From a virus: DNA of 20,543 nt. The position numbers were made by a program, and so were the translations under genes. The first letter of the stretch is position 1. Each line of letters begins with the position of its first letter. The stretch covers positions 1-20,543 of IMG/VR virus record IMGVR_UViG_3300017917_001718; one strand, 5' to 3'. Below, one piece after another: positions 7,204 through 15,133 of the stretch. Under the pieces are notes generated by a model, which worked only from the letters and a program-made list of their open reading frames with translations, was not told the DNA's origin and did not search any database.

Positions 7204-8411
7204 GGATATACTGTCTCGTCAGTCGGGTCTAAGAATCCTAAATTATTTTCCAAATCATATTTGAATACTGCAACACGTTCTCCAATGGACGTAGGAGAAG
7301 TAGACTTTAACACAACTGTCTTTAGATCAGAATCAAGAACTGATGTCCTAGTAGCAGTGGGGTTGACCCAATTGAATCCCTCTTTGACCATAGTTCCTCC
7401 CAAGTAAGTACTAACCCTCAATCTTATAGGATCCGTACCAACGACACTATACCACTGCGCCCTACAATCAAGAACTAGATTAGTTACTGTTGGATTAAGT
7501 TCTCGAAAATTCTTAACATTGAATAAAATTGCCTCAGTGCCTGTACCAGTATTGTCACCGCTCCATTGTAGAATATCGGGAATAGTAGATGCAGGGAACC
7601 CCCAACCTAAATAGTTTCCAATTTTTGGTTCAGCAATTCTTGTTCGAGTGTCCAAATCTCTACCTGATAAGAATCGGTACTCTATTACAATATAATCTGC
7701 TTTAGTCGAAATAACTGATTTTAATATTAATGTACTCGCAAATGCAACAACTGGATTAGTAGGCGTCCGCTTCCTCAAGCTAAAAGTCATCGTTTCGTTC
7801 GATTCTGGCGTTGAAGACTTTACGGTTCCAACTATTACTGATGCAGTATTTCTGTTTATAACAACCGTTCCGCTCATTATTCCGCCTACAATATCGTCAG
7901 AATTTAAGCCAGGTCCCGATAAGTCCCAAAATAACACAGTGCCATCTGAAACATTTGTTGTTTTAATAGTAAACGTAACAGAATCACCCTCGTTAATAGA
8001 GTTTGCAGATGCAACAACTTCGTACTCCATTGGCATTGAGGGAACATCTATGATGTTTCTATACACAGTTTCGTTTGGAATAATTGTCTGTGCAATTCCG
8101 AGACTACTTGTCTTGAATCGATTATAATTCAATATTTCAGAAACAACTGAAGATAAAGTTACAGAGTCTAGACCTCTTAGAGAGTCGAGAATCTGCATAG
8201 GGTTATAACCGTCCTGTTTTGCCTGTGTAATAATAGTCACTGCAATAGATTCTGCCGCAACTTGACCGAATCCTTTGCTAGTAAAATAACCAGTCATAGC
8301 CGCTAATACAGACGAATTTATCTCAACTGGTGAGGAATAGTAGTTGTTGAACGACTCAACGGTACTGTTCTTAGTTTTAGAAATAGGTATGTTAGAATAC
8401 ATATTTGTCAT
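7200..8411 (-). CDS. Tail-associated structural protein with Calx-beta/Ig-like domain
   Basis: 403 residues. Residues about 28-105 are a helical domain (VLAAMTGYFTSKGFGQVAAE, QDGYNPMQILDSLRGLD, VVSEILNYNRFKTSSLG) seen, as far as I recall, in virion proteins of T4-like aquatic phages. Residues about 128-225 form a Calx-beta/Ig-like strand domain with the hallmark INEGDSVTFTIKTTNVSDGT and a closing ETMTFSLRKR. The rest (230-403) is beta-rich without a recognised fold. Such Ig-like domains decorate phage tails and capsids and often bind cell-surface sugars. The gene starts 2 nt after the tube-like gene's stop and overlaps gp4. The start could be the ATG at 8411 or the one three codons later. Confidence 0.8.
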   Translation of the reverse strand: MTNMYSNIPISKTKNSTVESFNNYYSSPVEINSSVLAAMTGYFTSKGFGQVAAESIAVTIITQAKQDGYNPMQILDSLRGLDSVTLSSVVSEILNYNRFKTSSLGIAQTIIPNETVYRNIIDVPSMPMEYEVVASANSINEGDSVTFTIKTTNVSDGTVLFWDLSGPGLNSDDIVGGIMSGTVVINRNTASVIVGTVKSSTPESNETMTFSLRKRTPTNPVVAFASTLILKSVISTKADYIVIEYRFLSGRDLDTRTRIAEPKIGNYLGWGFPASTIPDILQWSGDNTGTGTEAILFNVKNFRELNPTVTNLVLDCRAQWYSVVGTDPIRLRVSTYLGGTMVKEGFNWVNPTATRTSVLDSDLKTVVLKSTSPTSIGERVAVFKYDLENNLGFLDPTDETVYP

Positions 8412-8413
8412 AA

Positions 8414-9526
8414 TTACGGCCTTGGTGGGAATATAATAGCTGCTGGGTTCGCCCTAATTTTTCCATCAACACTGGTATTCAAACCTTTGAAAATGTTAAT
8501 GCCAACCCCGCCAGGCAATTTGAAGATACCGGGCTGGCTCTGAGCGCTGGGCGGTGTCGCATATTTCCCAGCTCCGGATGTACCTAGTGCTCCAAGAACT
8601 CCTCGCGCAACGTTGTATCCCACACTGCCCGCTTTTCCTAATCCATTCTTATTCACATAGTTCTTTGCCAGTATTGTTGCAATATCGACTAGCGGATTGC
8701 CACTCTTGTATTCACCGCCAACTACCCGTGCTCCAGATAAATCATACGGATTTCTAGGATTGCCGCCTACCGAATTAGGGCTAGGTGTACTATCGTAATA
8801 CTCAGCTGTCCAAGATTCGGGCTGCACTCCGGGAATAATTGCACCTTCTCTGTAGACTACATTTTCATATGATAATGTTAATTTATTCCTAAGAATTTTA
8901 GAACCTTCCCCTTGTTCAACAGAATCATGTGCCCATTCTGAAATTTTAGGATTGACTAAGCTATAATGAGTAAATCTTTTATTATGTAAAACATAGATAT
9001 CCACAGCAGTAAAAAATTCACCCTTTTCACCGTTAGCATATCTACCATAAGTGTAGTCTTTAGTGCCGTATTTTGTATCAGTAAACGCACCTGCACCTGT
9101 TTGATTAAACGTACCGCCTATTGCTGAATTACTGTAATTGCCATCTGCATAGTAGTGCTTGAAGTAATTTACCCATAAATTATGCGTTAAGTCACTGTTA
9201 TCATCGTGTAATTCTATACCTAACGGTGCATAAGATAACTTAGTTTGAACTACAGTTTTTCTGTTATATTGATTTAGGGTTTCATTGGCTATCGTAAACC
9301 TAGGCAAATCACAGCGTTTCGCCAAAAGTCCGACATTCCTAGAATCTTTCAACCAAGTTTGGTCAATTACTGCGACTGGGTTGATCTTAAAACTGACAAA
9401 GTAAAGAAAGCCAACTTTAGGTGATTTTGCATAAGTGTCAGTTACGTATAATCGACTGGCGTGCTGATAGTCCCTGAGTATAACGTCAGAAGTTCCAGAC
9501 AAATAATTTGAAAAAGCAGTACTCAT
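8414..9526 (-). CDS. Tail tube-like structural protein (gp19/gp54 type candidate)
   Basis: 370 residues. The N-terminal half carries features of the T4 tail-tube fold: KVGFLYFVSFKINP, then LPRFTIANETLNQYNRKTVV, LSYAPLGIELHDDNSD and LTHNLWVNYFKHYY. The DVYVLH-like strand (VDIYVLHNKRFTHYSLVNPK) and KLTLSYENVVY also fit a tube/baseplate-initiator protein such as T4 gp54. From about 260 it is Gly/Ser/Pro-rich and probably flexible. It lies directly downstream of the tube gene gp19, but behind a terminator and with its own CTAAATA box 5 nt before ATG. The gp54 role is inference; it may be another tube-associated protein. Confidence 0.72.
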   Translation of the reverse strand: MSTAFSNYLSGTSDVILRDYQHASRLYVTDTYAKSPKVGFLYFVSFKINPVAVIDQTWLKDSRNVGLLAKRCDLPRFTIANETLNQYNRKTVVQTKLSYAPLGIELHDDNSDLTHNLWVNYFKHYYADGNYSNSAIGGTFNQTGAGAFTDTKYGTKDYTYGRYANGEKGEFFTAVDIYVLHNKRFTHYSLVNPKISEWAHDSVEQGEGSKILRNKLTLSYENVVYREGAIIPGVQPESWTAEYYDSTPSPNSVGGNPRNPYDLSGARVVGGEYKSGNPLVDIATILAKNYVNKNGLGKAGSVGYNVARGVLGALGTSGAGKYATPPSAQSQPGIFKLPGGVGINIFKGLNTSVDGKIRANPAAIIFPPRP

Positions 9527-9531
9527 AATGA

Positions 9532-9538
9532 TATTTAG
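9532..9538 (-). promoter_or_regulatory. Late-promoter-like CTAAATA, 5 nt before the start codon
   Basis: CTAAATA on the minus strand ends 5 nt before the ATG at 9526 and lies just after a strong terminator. The same CTAAATA with the same 5-nt spacing precedes gp13 (15096-15102). No Shine-Dalgarno is visible. Confidence 0.55.
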
Positions 9539-9543
9539 CCAAA

Positions 9544-9570
9544 GAAAAAGCCCGGGTTTTACGCCGGGCT
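9544..9570 (-). terminator. Rho-independent terminator after tail tube gene
   Basis: On the minus strand AGCCCGG pairs with CCGGGCT across a short AT-rich loop and is followed by a T-run (CTTTTTC). It lies 19 nt past the gp19 stop. It would let the abundant tube mRNA end here. Confidence 0.9.
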
Positions 9571-9589
9571 AACGTCTTATAATGTAAAA

Positions 9590-10240
9590 TTATCCGCCAG
9601 TTGCGAGACCTTGAGCGCCTGCAGGTCTTACTGTACGTCCGACTTCTAGTCCGATACCGCTCGCTGCGCCGCCTGGTGCCTCAAGCTGGATTGCGTTATC
9701 GTATGTGATTGTTAGTGCAATGTCCATAGGGTCATTACTTGCATAATCTCCGCCTTGATATACTGCACCTTTGATAAAACAACCTAAGAATTCGAAACTT
9801 TCCAATGTTACGGGCTCAAATGCACCGTTACCACCGTCTAGAATTTCTACACGCATTCTGAACTTATAATCGATAGCACTTGCTGCGCCGCTTTGTTCGA
9901 AGAAGTCGAACTGCTTTTGCAATTGCTCACCGATTTTTCGTGTAACTACTCCGCTAGCATCGTCTCTGATGGTTAGCTTGGCATCAGCAAAACTGTGTTT
10001 ACCTAGAATCTTAACAGTACTATTATATACTGGTAACTTAATTTCTTCAAAGCTAACTTCAGGTCTAGATACGTTCATTACTTGTTTAGTCAACTCGGTA
10101 CTAGGTGCCCCAGCTATACCGAAATTGTCTAGTGTAACTCGGAAACGATATTTTAGCTTTGGCATCAACAGACCTTGTGTGCTAGCTGCCTGAGTAGCAC
10201 TTAAAGGTACTGTAAATCTATTCAAACTTGCGATTGGCAT
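9590..10240 (-). CDS. gp19: Tail tube protein (T4 gp19-like)
   Basis: Forms the hexameric rings of the inner tail tube through which DNA passes. The 216 residues (T4 gp19 has 163) show the tube pattern: KLKYRFRVTLDNFGI, then VMNVSRPEVSFEEIKLPVYN and FADAKLTIRDDASG, followed by DYKFRMRVEILDG, FEFLGCFIKGAVY and MDIALTITYDNAI. The order of strands and the final ITYDNA segment are characteristic. The ATG has a strong ribosome site (AAGGAG) and an ATAAATA late-promoter core 22 nt upstream, and a terminator follows, so the gene is a compact high-expression unit. It lies directly after the sheath gene, the usual T4-like order 18-19. Confidence 0.93.
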   Translation of the reverse strand: MPIASLNRFTVPLSATQAASTQGLLMPKLKYRFRVTLDNFGIAGAPSTELTKQVMNVSRPEVSFEEIKLPVYNSTVKILGKHSFADAKLTIRDDASGVVTRKIGEQLQKQFDFFEQSGAASAIDYKFRMRVEILDGGNGAFEPVTLESFEFLGCFIKGAVYQGGDYASNDPMDIALTITYDNAIQLEAPGGAASGIGLEVGRTVRPAGAQGLATGG

Positions 10241-10262
10241 GTAACTGCTCCTTATTCTTTAA

Positions 10263-10269
10263 TATTTAT
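10263..10269 (-). promoter_or_regulatory. Late promoter of tail tube gene (ATAAATA)
   Basis: ATAAATA on the minus strand lies 22 nt before the gp19 ATG, with AAGGAG (10253-10248) between. The spacing is that of a normal T4 late transcript with a leader and ribosome site. Confidence 0.65.
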
Positions 10270-10270
10270 T

Positions 10271-13216
10271 TTATAGCCCAGCCTTGATATCGCCAGTATT
10301 CTTTAAGCGGAGTGGAATATAAATGAATTCCACAGCCTTAACTGGTTCAATAGCAATGTCTAGATACAACTCGCTGCGGTCAATTCTTGCAGGAGTATTG
10401 TTGGTTTCGTCGCATACTACAATAAAATCGTATAATGCACGTTGACCGACCAACTCTAACATTAAACTTTCTGCCGCAGCTTTGATTTCTCTACGAGTCT
10501 GTGCATCATTTGGTTCAAACAAGAATGGTCTTGCTAGAACATCTAGCTGTCTTCGTAGATAGCACACTAGTCGAGCAACGTTGATTCTATCTAAAGAACT
10601 TGCATTTCTTGCGCGAGTTCTCTGTCCATAAGCAACAACCCCTACGCCTGGAAGCGTTGCAATTGGGTTGATCTTGACATCGTCAAGAACGTCTCTTAGA
10701 CTCTGATGTAAAGCAACAGTTCTAAATTCGCCTTCACTTGTGATATATCCAACACTACTTGCGTTATCAACACCACCGCGTCTTGTACCTGCAGGAGCAA
10801 ACCATGGATAACTTCTAGCATCACTGTTAACAATGGTACGTAGCATCATATGGCTTGGCGGAACAACAATATTATTACCAGTGTTGTCGTTTGTATATCC
10901 GCTTGGATAGTACATTGCCATGTACTCGTCATATGAAGTTGCACCGTCGTCGCCGTTGTCTAATGCGCCTTTCGTATTTAGACCCCACTCCCTTAGTGCA
11001 GTACCGTTGGGCTGCAATCTAAATGGTGTGTCACCTACCACAAATGCAGTGATTCCACGATCTACGTTGAACGCAACTAAGTTTTGAATTAGCTCTGGAT
11101 ATCCAGGTGCAGCAATTAAGTTGAAATTCAAAGTATCTGTATCACGGATAGAACTGTTAGAAGTAACTAGTTCTTTGAGTGCGTTTACTACTTGAGCTCT
11201 CTGAGCTAGTCGACCAAACTGTGGACTTCCGTCAGCAGATGTAGGATATTGTGTAACCCAACGATCAGACACATATCCTTCCATCGATTCGTCATTAAAT
11301 CGAACGTTTGTGCCGTTGTTAGCTGCTAGATTAATATGTCCAGAAATGTACTTCTTAACATTAAATCCACTACGACGAGTATTCCACAAACGCATTCCGC
11401 GAGGATAAATTGCAGGATCTGGGGAATCAGGATCAACGTAGTTTGAATTTCTCAATGCAGCGATTGGAGCAGGATCAGCTTGATCGCCAGCAGTTCCCCA
11501 ACGAGCATCAGCAAACAACCATCCATCTGGTGTTGATTGGTCAGTGACATCTTGTTTGATCCACTTTGCACCGTCATAAACATAAATGTCTTTTCCGTAT
11601 GCATCTAGGTTGTCAGTGCTAACCCAAATATCCCCTTCAACCAACGGGCTACCATCAGATTGTTCAGTCGGTTCAACAACACCAACAATCGGTCCATTAG
11701 GATCGCTGTTAGGGAATGCAGTTGCGTATCCTACCCATTTTGCACCATCGTGATACATAATATCAACTTCATCGTGAATAGAAGAGAACCATAATGTTCC
11801 GTCAGCCGGTGTTGTAATTGGAGTTGAATTTCTTGCTTCGTAAACCAAAGGTTTCCAGTTGGTAGCAATGAATGTGTATCCAGCGTTGATACTTGGTGCA
11901 GCATATAAATTAGCTGTTCCAGTCTTGGTAGCCATATTATATGCGCTAAAGCCAGCAGCAACTAGCAACCCTGAGGTATCTTCAATTGTAAAATCACCAC
12001 CCAACTTATGACTAATTGTCAAGATTCCAGTTGTGGAATTGTAAGAAGATACAATGTTTGTAAACCCAGCTGCGCTAATCGCTGCTGGAATTAAGGATGC
12101 AATGTTTTGTGTAGGTGATGCTGTAATAGTGACTGTTTTTGGAGCACCGAACACGCCACTTCCTGCGGTTGTTTCCCTGATCTTAAATGTTCCACCGCCA
12201 AATGCGTTTGTATAAGTAGAACCACTTAGAGAAATTGTTGTAGCGCCGACTGCTGCACGTCTCCACATTTTGAAAGTAGCAGTAGCTTGGGCGTTGTCTT
12301 CATAGTTAGTTTCTGCAAATACAGTACCTACAGAAATTGCTTTTCCACCTGTTGGATCTATTCCAAATGTTGCAGCAGCTACTGTTTCGTAAACTGGTGC
12401 AGAAACAGTAGACCAGCTGTTCAATGCAGCATTGTAAACTTTTACACTTAGGTTAAATCCTTGTCCTGGTGTAGTAGTTTTGATCCATACACTGCCAGTT
12501 AATGTAGTATTAGTCCAGTTAGGATACTGGTAGTGAGGACTGATCTGAACACTCTTACCGTTGTCAAACTGATCTTGGACACGGACCCATGCATTTGCAT
12601 TTGTTTTATAAAAAATGGTGTTAGTGTTGTCTTTTGTAAGGACAACACAGTAATCACCTTGCTGGCCCAATGCAGTTTGGGGGACTCCCGATGCTAAATC
12701 AGAAGCTGGGGAATCATCGTTTAACACTGCGATAGGTGTCTTAACAGTAAACTTTCGAGTAGCAGAATTCCATTCGTTGATACCAAACAAAGATGCATTA
12801 GTATCGATCCAGTATGTTCCAGAAACTGGTTTACCAGTAGGAATAGAACTAGTAGGTGTTAGTTGCTTTGTATCTAAATCAGCACGTACGATGTATGCGC
12901 GGGAACTCGCACCGAGTAAACTGTAAGCAGCTTGGAGTCCATATTCATTCTGTTCATCTCCATGACGTGGATTTCCACTAGCGTCAGTCGGGAACAACGG
13001 AGTGCCAAATGTGTCAGTTAGGTCACGTTGGCTTGTGATCAACCAAACTTTACCAGCGTTGGCTGCGGTAGTTCCAGGGGCAGTAGATCCGCTTGGGTTT
13101 ACTTTGTCTTGAGCAGACGCAACGAATATCATCGGTACAGTGCCCGGTGCTGCCGGAGTGTAAAAACTCTCGTCGATAACTGATACGCTTACGCCTGGTG
13201 ATTCTAATATTGCCAT
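10271..13216 (-). CDS. gp18: Tail sheath protein (T4 gp18-like) with large repeat-bearing insertion
   Basis: Contractile sheath subunit. At 981 residues it is far longer than T4 gp18 (659). The N-terminus (ESPGVSVSVIDESFY, then GTVPMIFVAS and VWLITSQRDLTDTFGTPLF) and the C-terminal sheath domain are typical. The latter includes GVGVVAYGQRTRARNASSLD, INVARLVCYLRRQLDVLARP and IEPVKAVEFIYIPLRL. Residues about 125-560 are an insertion. It has at least five degenerate copies of a beta-hairpin unit, 'G-x-W-[IVF]-x-[ST] ... Y-x-[YH][DN]-G-A-K-W', near 131, 186, 239, 472 and 527. A beta-rich segment lies between (about 320-425, ending GGDFTIEDTSGLLVAAGF). The start has AAGGAG and a late-promoter-like GTAAATA 31 nt upstream. 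Confidence 0.96.
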   Translation of the reverse strand: MAILESPGVSVSVIDESFYTPAAPGTVPMIFVASAQDKVNPSGSTAPGTTAANAGKVWLITSQRDLTDTFGTPLFPTDASGNPRHGDEQNEYGLQAAYSLLGASSRAYIVRADLDTKQLTPTSSIPTGKPVSGTYWIDTNASLFGINEWNSATRKFTVKTPIAVLNDDSPASDLASGVPQTALGQQGDYCVVLTKDNTNTIFYKTNANAWVRVQDQFDNGKSVQISPHYQYPNWTNTTLTGSVWIKTTTPGQGFNLSVKVYNAALNSWSTVSAPVYETVAAATFGIDPTGGKAISVGTVFAETNYEDNAQATATFKMWRRAAVGATTISLSGSTYTNAFGGGTFKIRETTAGSGVFGAPKTVTITASPTQNIASLIPAAISAAGFTNIVSSYNSTTGILTISHKLGGDFTIEDTSGLLVAAGFSAYNMATKTGTANLYAAPSINAGYTFIATNWKPLVYEARNSTPITTPADGTLWFSSIHDEVDIMYHDGAKWVGYATAFPNSDPNGPIVGVVEPTEQSDGSPLVEGDIWVSTDNLDAYGKDIYVYDGAKWIKQDVTDQSTPDGWLFADARWGTAGDQADPAPIAALRNSNYVDPDSPDPAIYPRGMRLWNTRRSGFNVKKYISGHINLAANNGTNVRFNDESMEGYVSDRWVTQYPTSADGSPQFGRLAQRAQVVNALKELVTSNSSIRDTDTLNFNLIAAPGYPELIQNLVAFNVDRGITAFVVGDTPFRLQPNGTALREWGLNTKGALDNGDDGATSYDEYMAMYYPSGYTNDNTGNNIVVPPSHMMLRTIVNSDARSYPWFAPAGTRRGGVDNASSVGYITSEGEFRTVALHQSLRDVLDDVKINPIATLPGVGVVAYGQRTRARNASSLDRINVARLVCYLRRQLDVLARPFLFEPNDAQTRREIKAAAESLMLELVGQRALYDFIVVCDETNNTPARIDRSELYLDIAIEPVKAVEFIYIPLRLKNTGDIKAGL

Positions 13217-13247
13217 TCTCTAAATCTCCTTAATGGATTGCTTAGAG

Positions 13248-13254
13248 TATTTAC
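13248..13254 (-). promoter_or_regulatory. Late-promoter-like GTAAATA upstream of sheath gene
   Basis: GTAAATA on the minus strand is followed by CTCTAAG and, 31 nt on, by the sheath ATG with AAGGAG between. A divergent TTAAATA lies 24 bp away for the opposite gene; both are followed by C[TA]CT, and both have a 30-31 nt leader. Confidence 0.55.
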
Positions 13255-13278
13255 CTAATCATTCAAAAAAAATAGGTG

Positions 13279-13285
13279 TTAAATA
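13279..13285 (+). promoter_or_regulatory. Late-promoter-like TTAAATA upstream of the zinc-ribbon/HNH-like gene
   Basis: TTAAATA on the plus strand lies 30 nt before the ATG at 13316, with two AAAAGGG ribosome-site-like tracts between. It mirrors the sheath promoter on the other strand. Confidence 0.5.
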
Positions 13286-13315
13286 CACTGAAAAGGGCAA
13301 CGAAAAGGGCGCGAA

Positions 13316-13651
13316 ATGAGAGATTTATGTAGTAAATGTAATCAAAGACCTGTCGCTATCAATTATCATAAAGGTGGAAAGACTTATTATAGGTCAAAGT
13401 GCGATCACTGCGCCAAGGACAGAAAAGAAGGCAAACCTTTGTGGCAAAAAGCCGGATATAAAAAGAAAGCCACATGTGATAAATGTAGCTTTACTTCGAA
13501 ATATCAAGAACAGTTTGATGTATTTTACGTAGACGGTGATCCTACGAACTGTAGATACAGTAACTTAAAAACTGTATGCGCCAATTGTCAACGAGTATTG
13601 CACAAGTTTAAGCTGCCATGGAGGCAGGGCGATCTTCGACCAGATTTTTAA
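13316..13651 (+). CDS. Zinc-ribbon / degenerate HNH-like protein of T4-like phages
   Basis: 111 residues with four CxxC knuckles: C5/C8, C29/C32, C54/C57 and C88/C91. The C-terminal half has the HNH-like frame VFYVDGDPTNCRYSNLKTVC then ANCQRVLHK. The usual catalytic His before the VDGD stretch is replaced (FYVDGD), so nuclease activity is doubtful; it may only bind zinc and nucleic acid. I recall close relatives with the same start (MRDLC) and end (QGDLRPDF) in T4-like cyanophages. It is the only plus-strand gene inside the minus-strand tail block, has its own promoter, and its last 44 bp overlap the 3' end of the dNMP kinase gene on the opposite strand. Confidence 0.82.
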   Translation: MRDLCSKCNQRPVAINYHKGGKTYYRSKCDHCAKDRKEGKPLWQKAGYKKKATCDKCSFTSKYQEQFDVFYVDGDPTNCRYSNLKTVCANCQRVLHKFKLPWRQGDLRPDF

Positions 13652-14264
13652 TTTGCTCGAACAGTGCATCGATCGACGAATCATTCCAAACAGTATAATC
13701 GATGTCTCCGCCGACCCACGCAGTTTCGCTAGCATGAATGTTTAGCTGATTCAGCTTTGTTTTACTTAAACTCCAAGTGGCATTACTATCTGGACCTTTA
13801 TTCACGCTTGCTGCGGCTTCGTACCACTCAGGGTCTTCGCCCCGCTTTATTCGAACTACAATTCCGCCTGCATCGTGAATTGCTTTAATCTCGTTAGGAA
13901 ATCGAACATCGCTGATAACAATATTATCAGTAGTCTTACGCATTTTATTTTCTAATGATGCAATCCAAATATCATCATGAAATCCGTTACGGCAAACTTC
14001 TGTTCCCCAATTTTGCAAAACCCACCTCGGTGTTAAGTTTGGAATGTTCAAGCGATGTGACCACCATTCGTCCACCTGTTCTCGCCATTCCCTAGCTTCT
14101 TTTGTTCGTCCTTCCAATAAAACGCGGTCCCAACCGAATACAGCTGAAACCGCGTCTTTTAATGTGTTAGCAAATGAGTCTCTGCGAAACCCGTGAAAAT
14201 TAACCAAGTAATCTGCGGCTGTATCTTTTCCGCTACCAATAAACCCTACGAATCCTATAATCAT
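13608..14264 (-). CDS. Deoxynucleoside monophosphate kinase (T4 gp1-like)
   Basis: 218 residues. The P-loop is GFVGFIGSGKDTAADYLV at 4-21, the G-x-x-x-S-G-K-D-T-x-A-D form of T4 gene 1 dNMP kinase. It is followed by the substrate-lid region (GRTKEAREWREQVDEWWSHR), WVLQNWGTEVCRNGFHDDIW, a Walker B-like strand IVISDVRFPNEIKAIHDAGG and VVRIKRG. The enzyme phosphorylates dNMPs to dNDPs for phage DNA synthesis. It has a sigma70-like promoter (TTGACA) as expected for an early gene, in contrast with its late neighbours, and a TTGAGG ribosome site. Its last 14 codons are antisense to the conserved end of the facing gene. Exact nucleotide specificity cannot be read from sequence. Confidence 0.88.
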   Translation of the reverse strand: MIIGFVGFIGSGKDTAADYLVNFHGFRRDSFANTLKDAVSAVFGWDRVLLEGRTKEAREWREQVDEWWSHRLNIPNLTPRWVLQNWGTEVCRNGFHDDIWIASLENKMRKTTDNIVISDVRFPNEIKAIHDAGGIVVRIKRGEDPEWYEAAASVNKGPDSNATWSLSKTKLNQLNIHASETAWVGGDIDYTVWNDSSIDALFEQIKNLVEDRPASMAA

Positions 14265-14285
14265 AATAACCTCAAGTGATATTAT

Positions 14286-14314
14286 AATTTATATTCGTAG
14301 ATTTACCCTGTCAA
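14286..14314 (-). promoter_or_regulatory. Sigma70-like (early) promoter of dNMP kinase
   Basis: On the minus strand a perfect TTGACA (14314-14309) is followed after 17 nt by TAAATT (14291-14286), itself part of TATAAATT (14293-14286). The start codon is 21 nt further. The -10 match is 4 of 6. Because TATAAATT also resembles a late box, the site could serve both phases. Confidence 0.55.
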
Positions 14315-14331
14315 TAGTTTTGTTGTTCAAT

Positions 14332-15090
14332 TTAACCAGTTACCCATGTTAGAGGCATATCACCGGCTTTGTAATTGATTAAGTCTTGTTCTAGCAAATC
14401 TAGCTCTGCTTTAGCTTCGGATTTCAGAGCAGTACCGTTTAGACTAGTTCCTCCTTGAGGGCTAGCAATTTGATTAAACTTCTCACGAGCTTCCCCCAGC
14501 ATCATTTTACAAGTTGCCAAGGCATAATCTTTTAACCACTGACCGGCATAATCGTCCTGCAAAAGATTAAAATCAGGTCTGTAGTTGTATACCCAAAGTA
14601 GCACTTCTTCTTCACTTCTGGGACGCTGCATCAGAGTGAGCTTTTTACTGGTCTTGTTGAATGTAAAGTTAATCTCACTACCGAACATTTTACCAACTTG
14701 TTTTTGGTAACTTGCAAATGCGTAGTATGTAGCTAGCCCGCCCATATTTGTTGCAGTTAGTAAGTAGGTATTAGAGTATGCAAGGTTAAACGGTTCAAAT
14801 AACGTACCTCCCTGACCTCCGCCGGATCTAGAACCAATGCTGCGTCTAAAAATTTGACGAACATTCGTAACTTCCTTAGGCAATGTATAGTCGTTTCTAT
14901 CCACTTCTATCGTCAGAAATGCAAAACTTTCTTCAACTGCATTGCTACTGCGCTGTCGAAACTTGCTCAATGCCTTATCGATAGCAGTATTATAATGCAC
15001 TGGATCTAGTTCTACATCAATCATACCAGATCCCAGCATAGTTTTGCAATAATCTATTACGTGTTGGCGGGCATTTTCTGTTTCAGTCAT
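14332..15090 (-). CDS. gp13: Neck protein (T4 gp13-like)
   Basis: 252 residues. The N-terminus ARQHVIDYCKTMLGSGMIDV then ELDPVHYNTAIDKALSKFRQ is the helical layout of gp13-type head-closure proteins. Next come strands with DYTLPKEVTNVRQIFRRSIG, a Tyr-rich middle, KLTLMQRPRSEEEVLLWVYN and a C-terminal helical bundle (WLKDYALATCKMMLGEAREK). T4 gp13 and gp14 form the neck that seals the filled head and accepts the tail. The open frame extends upstream to a TTG at 15129, but the ATG at 15090 fits the family and follows a CTAAATA box at 5 nt. It diverges from the gp14-like gene, its probable partner. Confidence 0.75.
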   Translation of the reverse strand: MTETENARQHVIDYCKTMLGSGMIDVELDPVHYNTAIDKALSKFRQRSSNAVEESFAFLTIEVDRNDYTLPKEVTNVRQIFRRSIGSRSGGGQGGTLFEPFNLAYSNTYLLTATNMGGLATYYAFASYQKQVGKMFGSEINFTFNKTSKKLTLMQRPRSEEEVLLWVYNYRPDFNLLQDDYAGQWLKDYALATCKMMLGEAREKFNQIASPQGGTSLNGTALKSEAKAELDLLEQDLINYKAGDMPLTWVTG

Positions 15091-15095
15091 AACAA

Positions 15096-15112
15096 TATTT
15101 AGTCGATAAATA
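15096..15112. promoter_or_regulatory. Back-to-back late promoters for gp13 (-) and gp14 (+)
   Basis: CTAAATA on the minus strand (15102-15096) and ATAAATA on the plus strand (15106-15112) are separated by only 3 bp, forming a near-palindrome. The minus box lies 5 nt from the gp13 ATG; the plus box lies 28 nt from the gp14 start, with AAGGAG between. The whole intergenic region is 50 bp. Confidence 0.62.
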
Positions 15113-15127
15113 TAGTTAACCTCATTC

Positions 15128-15133
15128 AAGGAG
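15128..15133 (+). promoter_or_regulatory. Strong ribosome site that points to an ATT start
   Basis: AAGGAG is followed after 7 nt by ATT (15141). No ATG, GTG, TTG or CTG in frame lies between this site and GTG at 15222, 88 nt away. The site therefore decides the start of the gp14-like gene. Confidence 0.7.

Noticed and set aside
11731-11961. Minus-strand 76-residue open frame inside the sheath gene
   Set aside because: It lies in another frame of the well-supported sheath gene and has no recognisable features.
15091-15129. TTG extension of gp13
   Set aside because: The extra 13 residues run across the divergent promoter; the ATG at 15090 fits the family length and promoter spacing.
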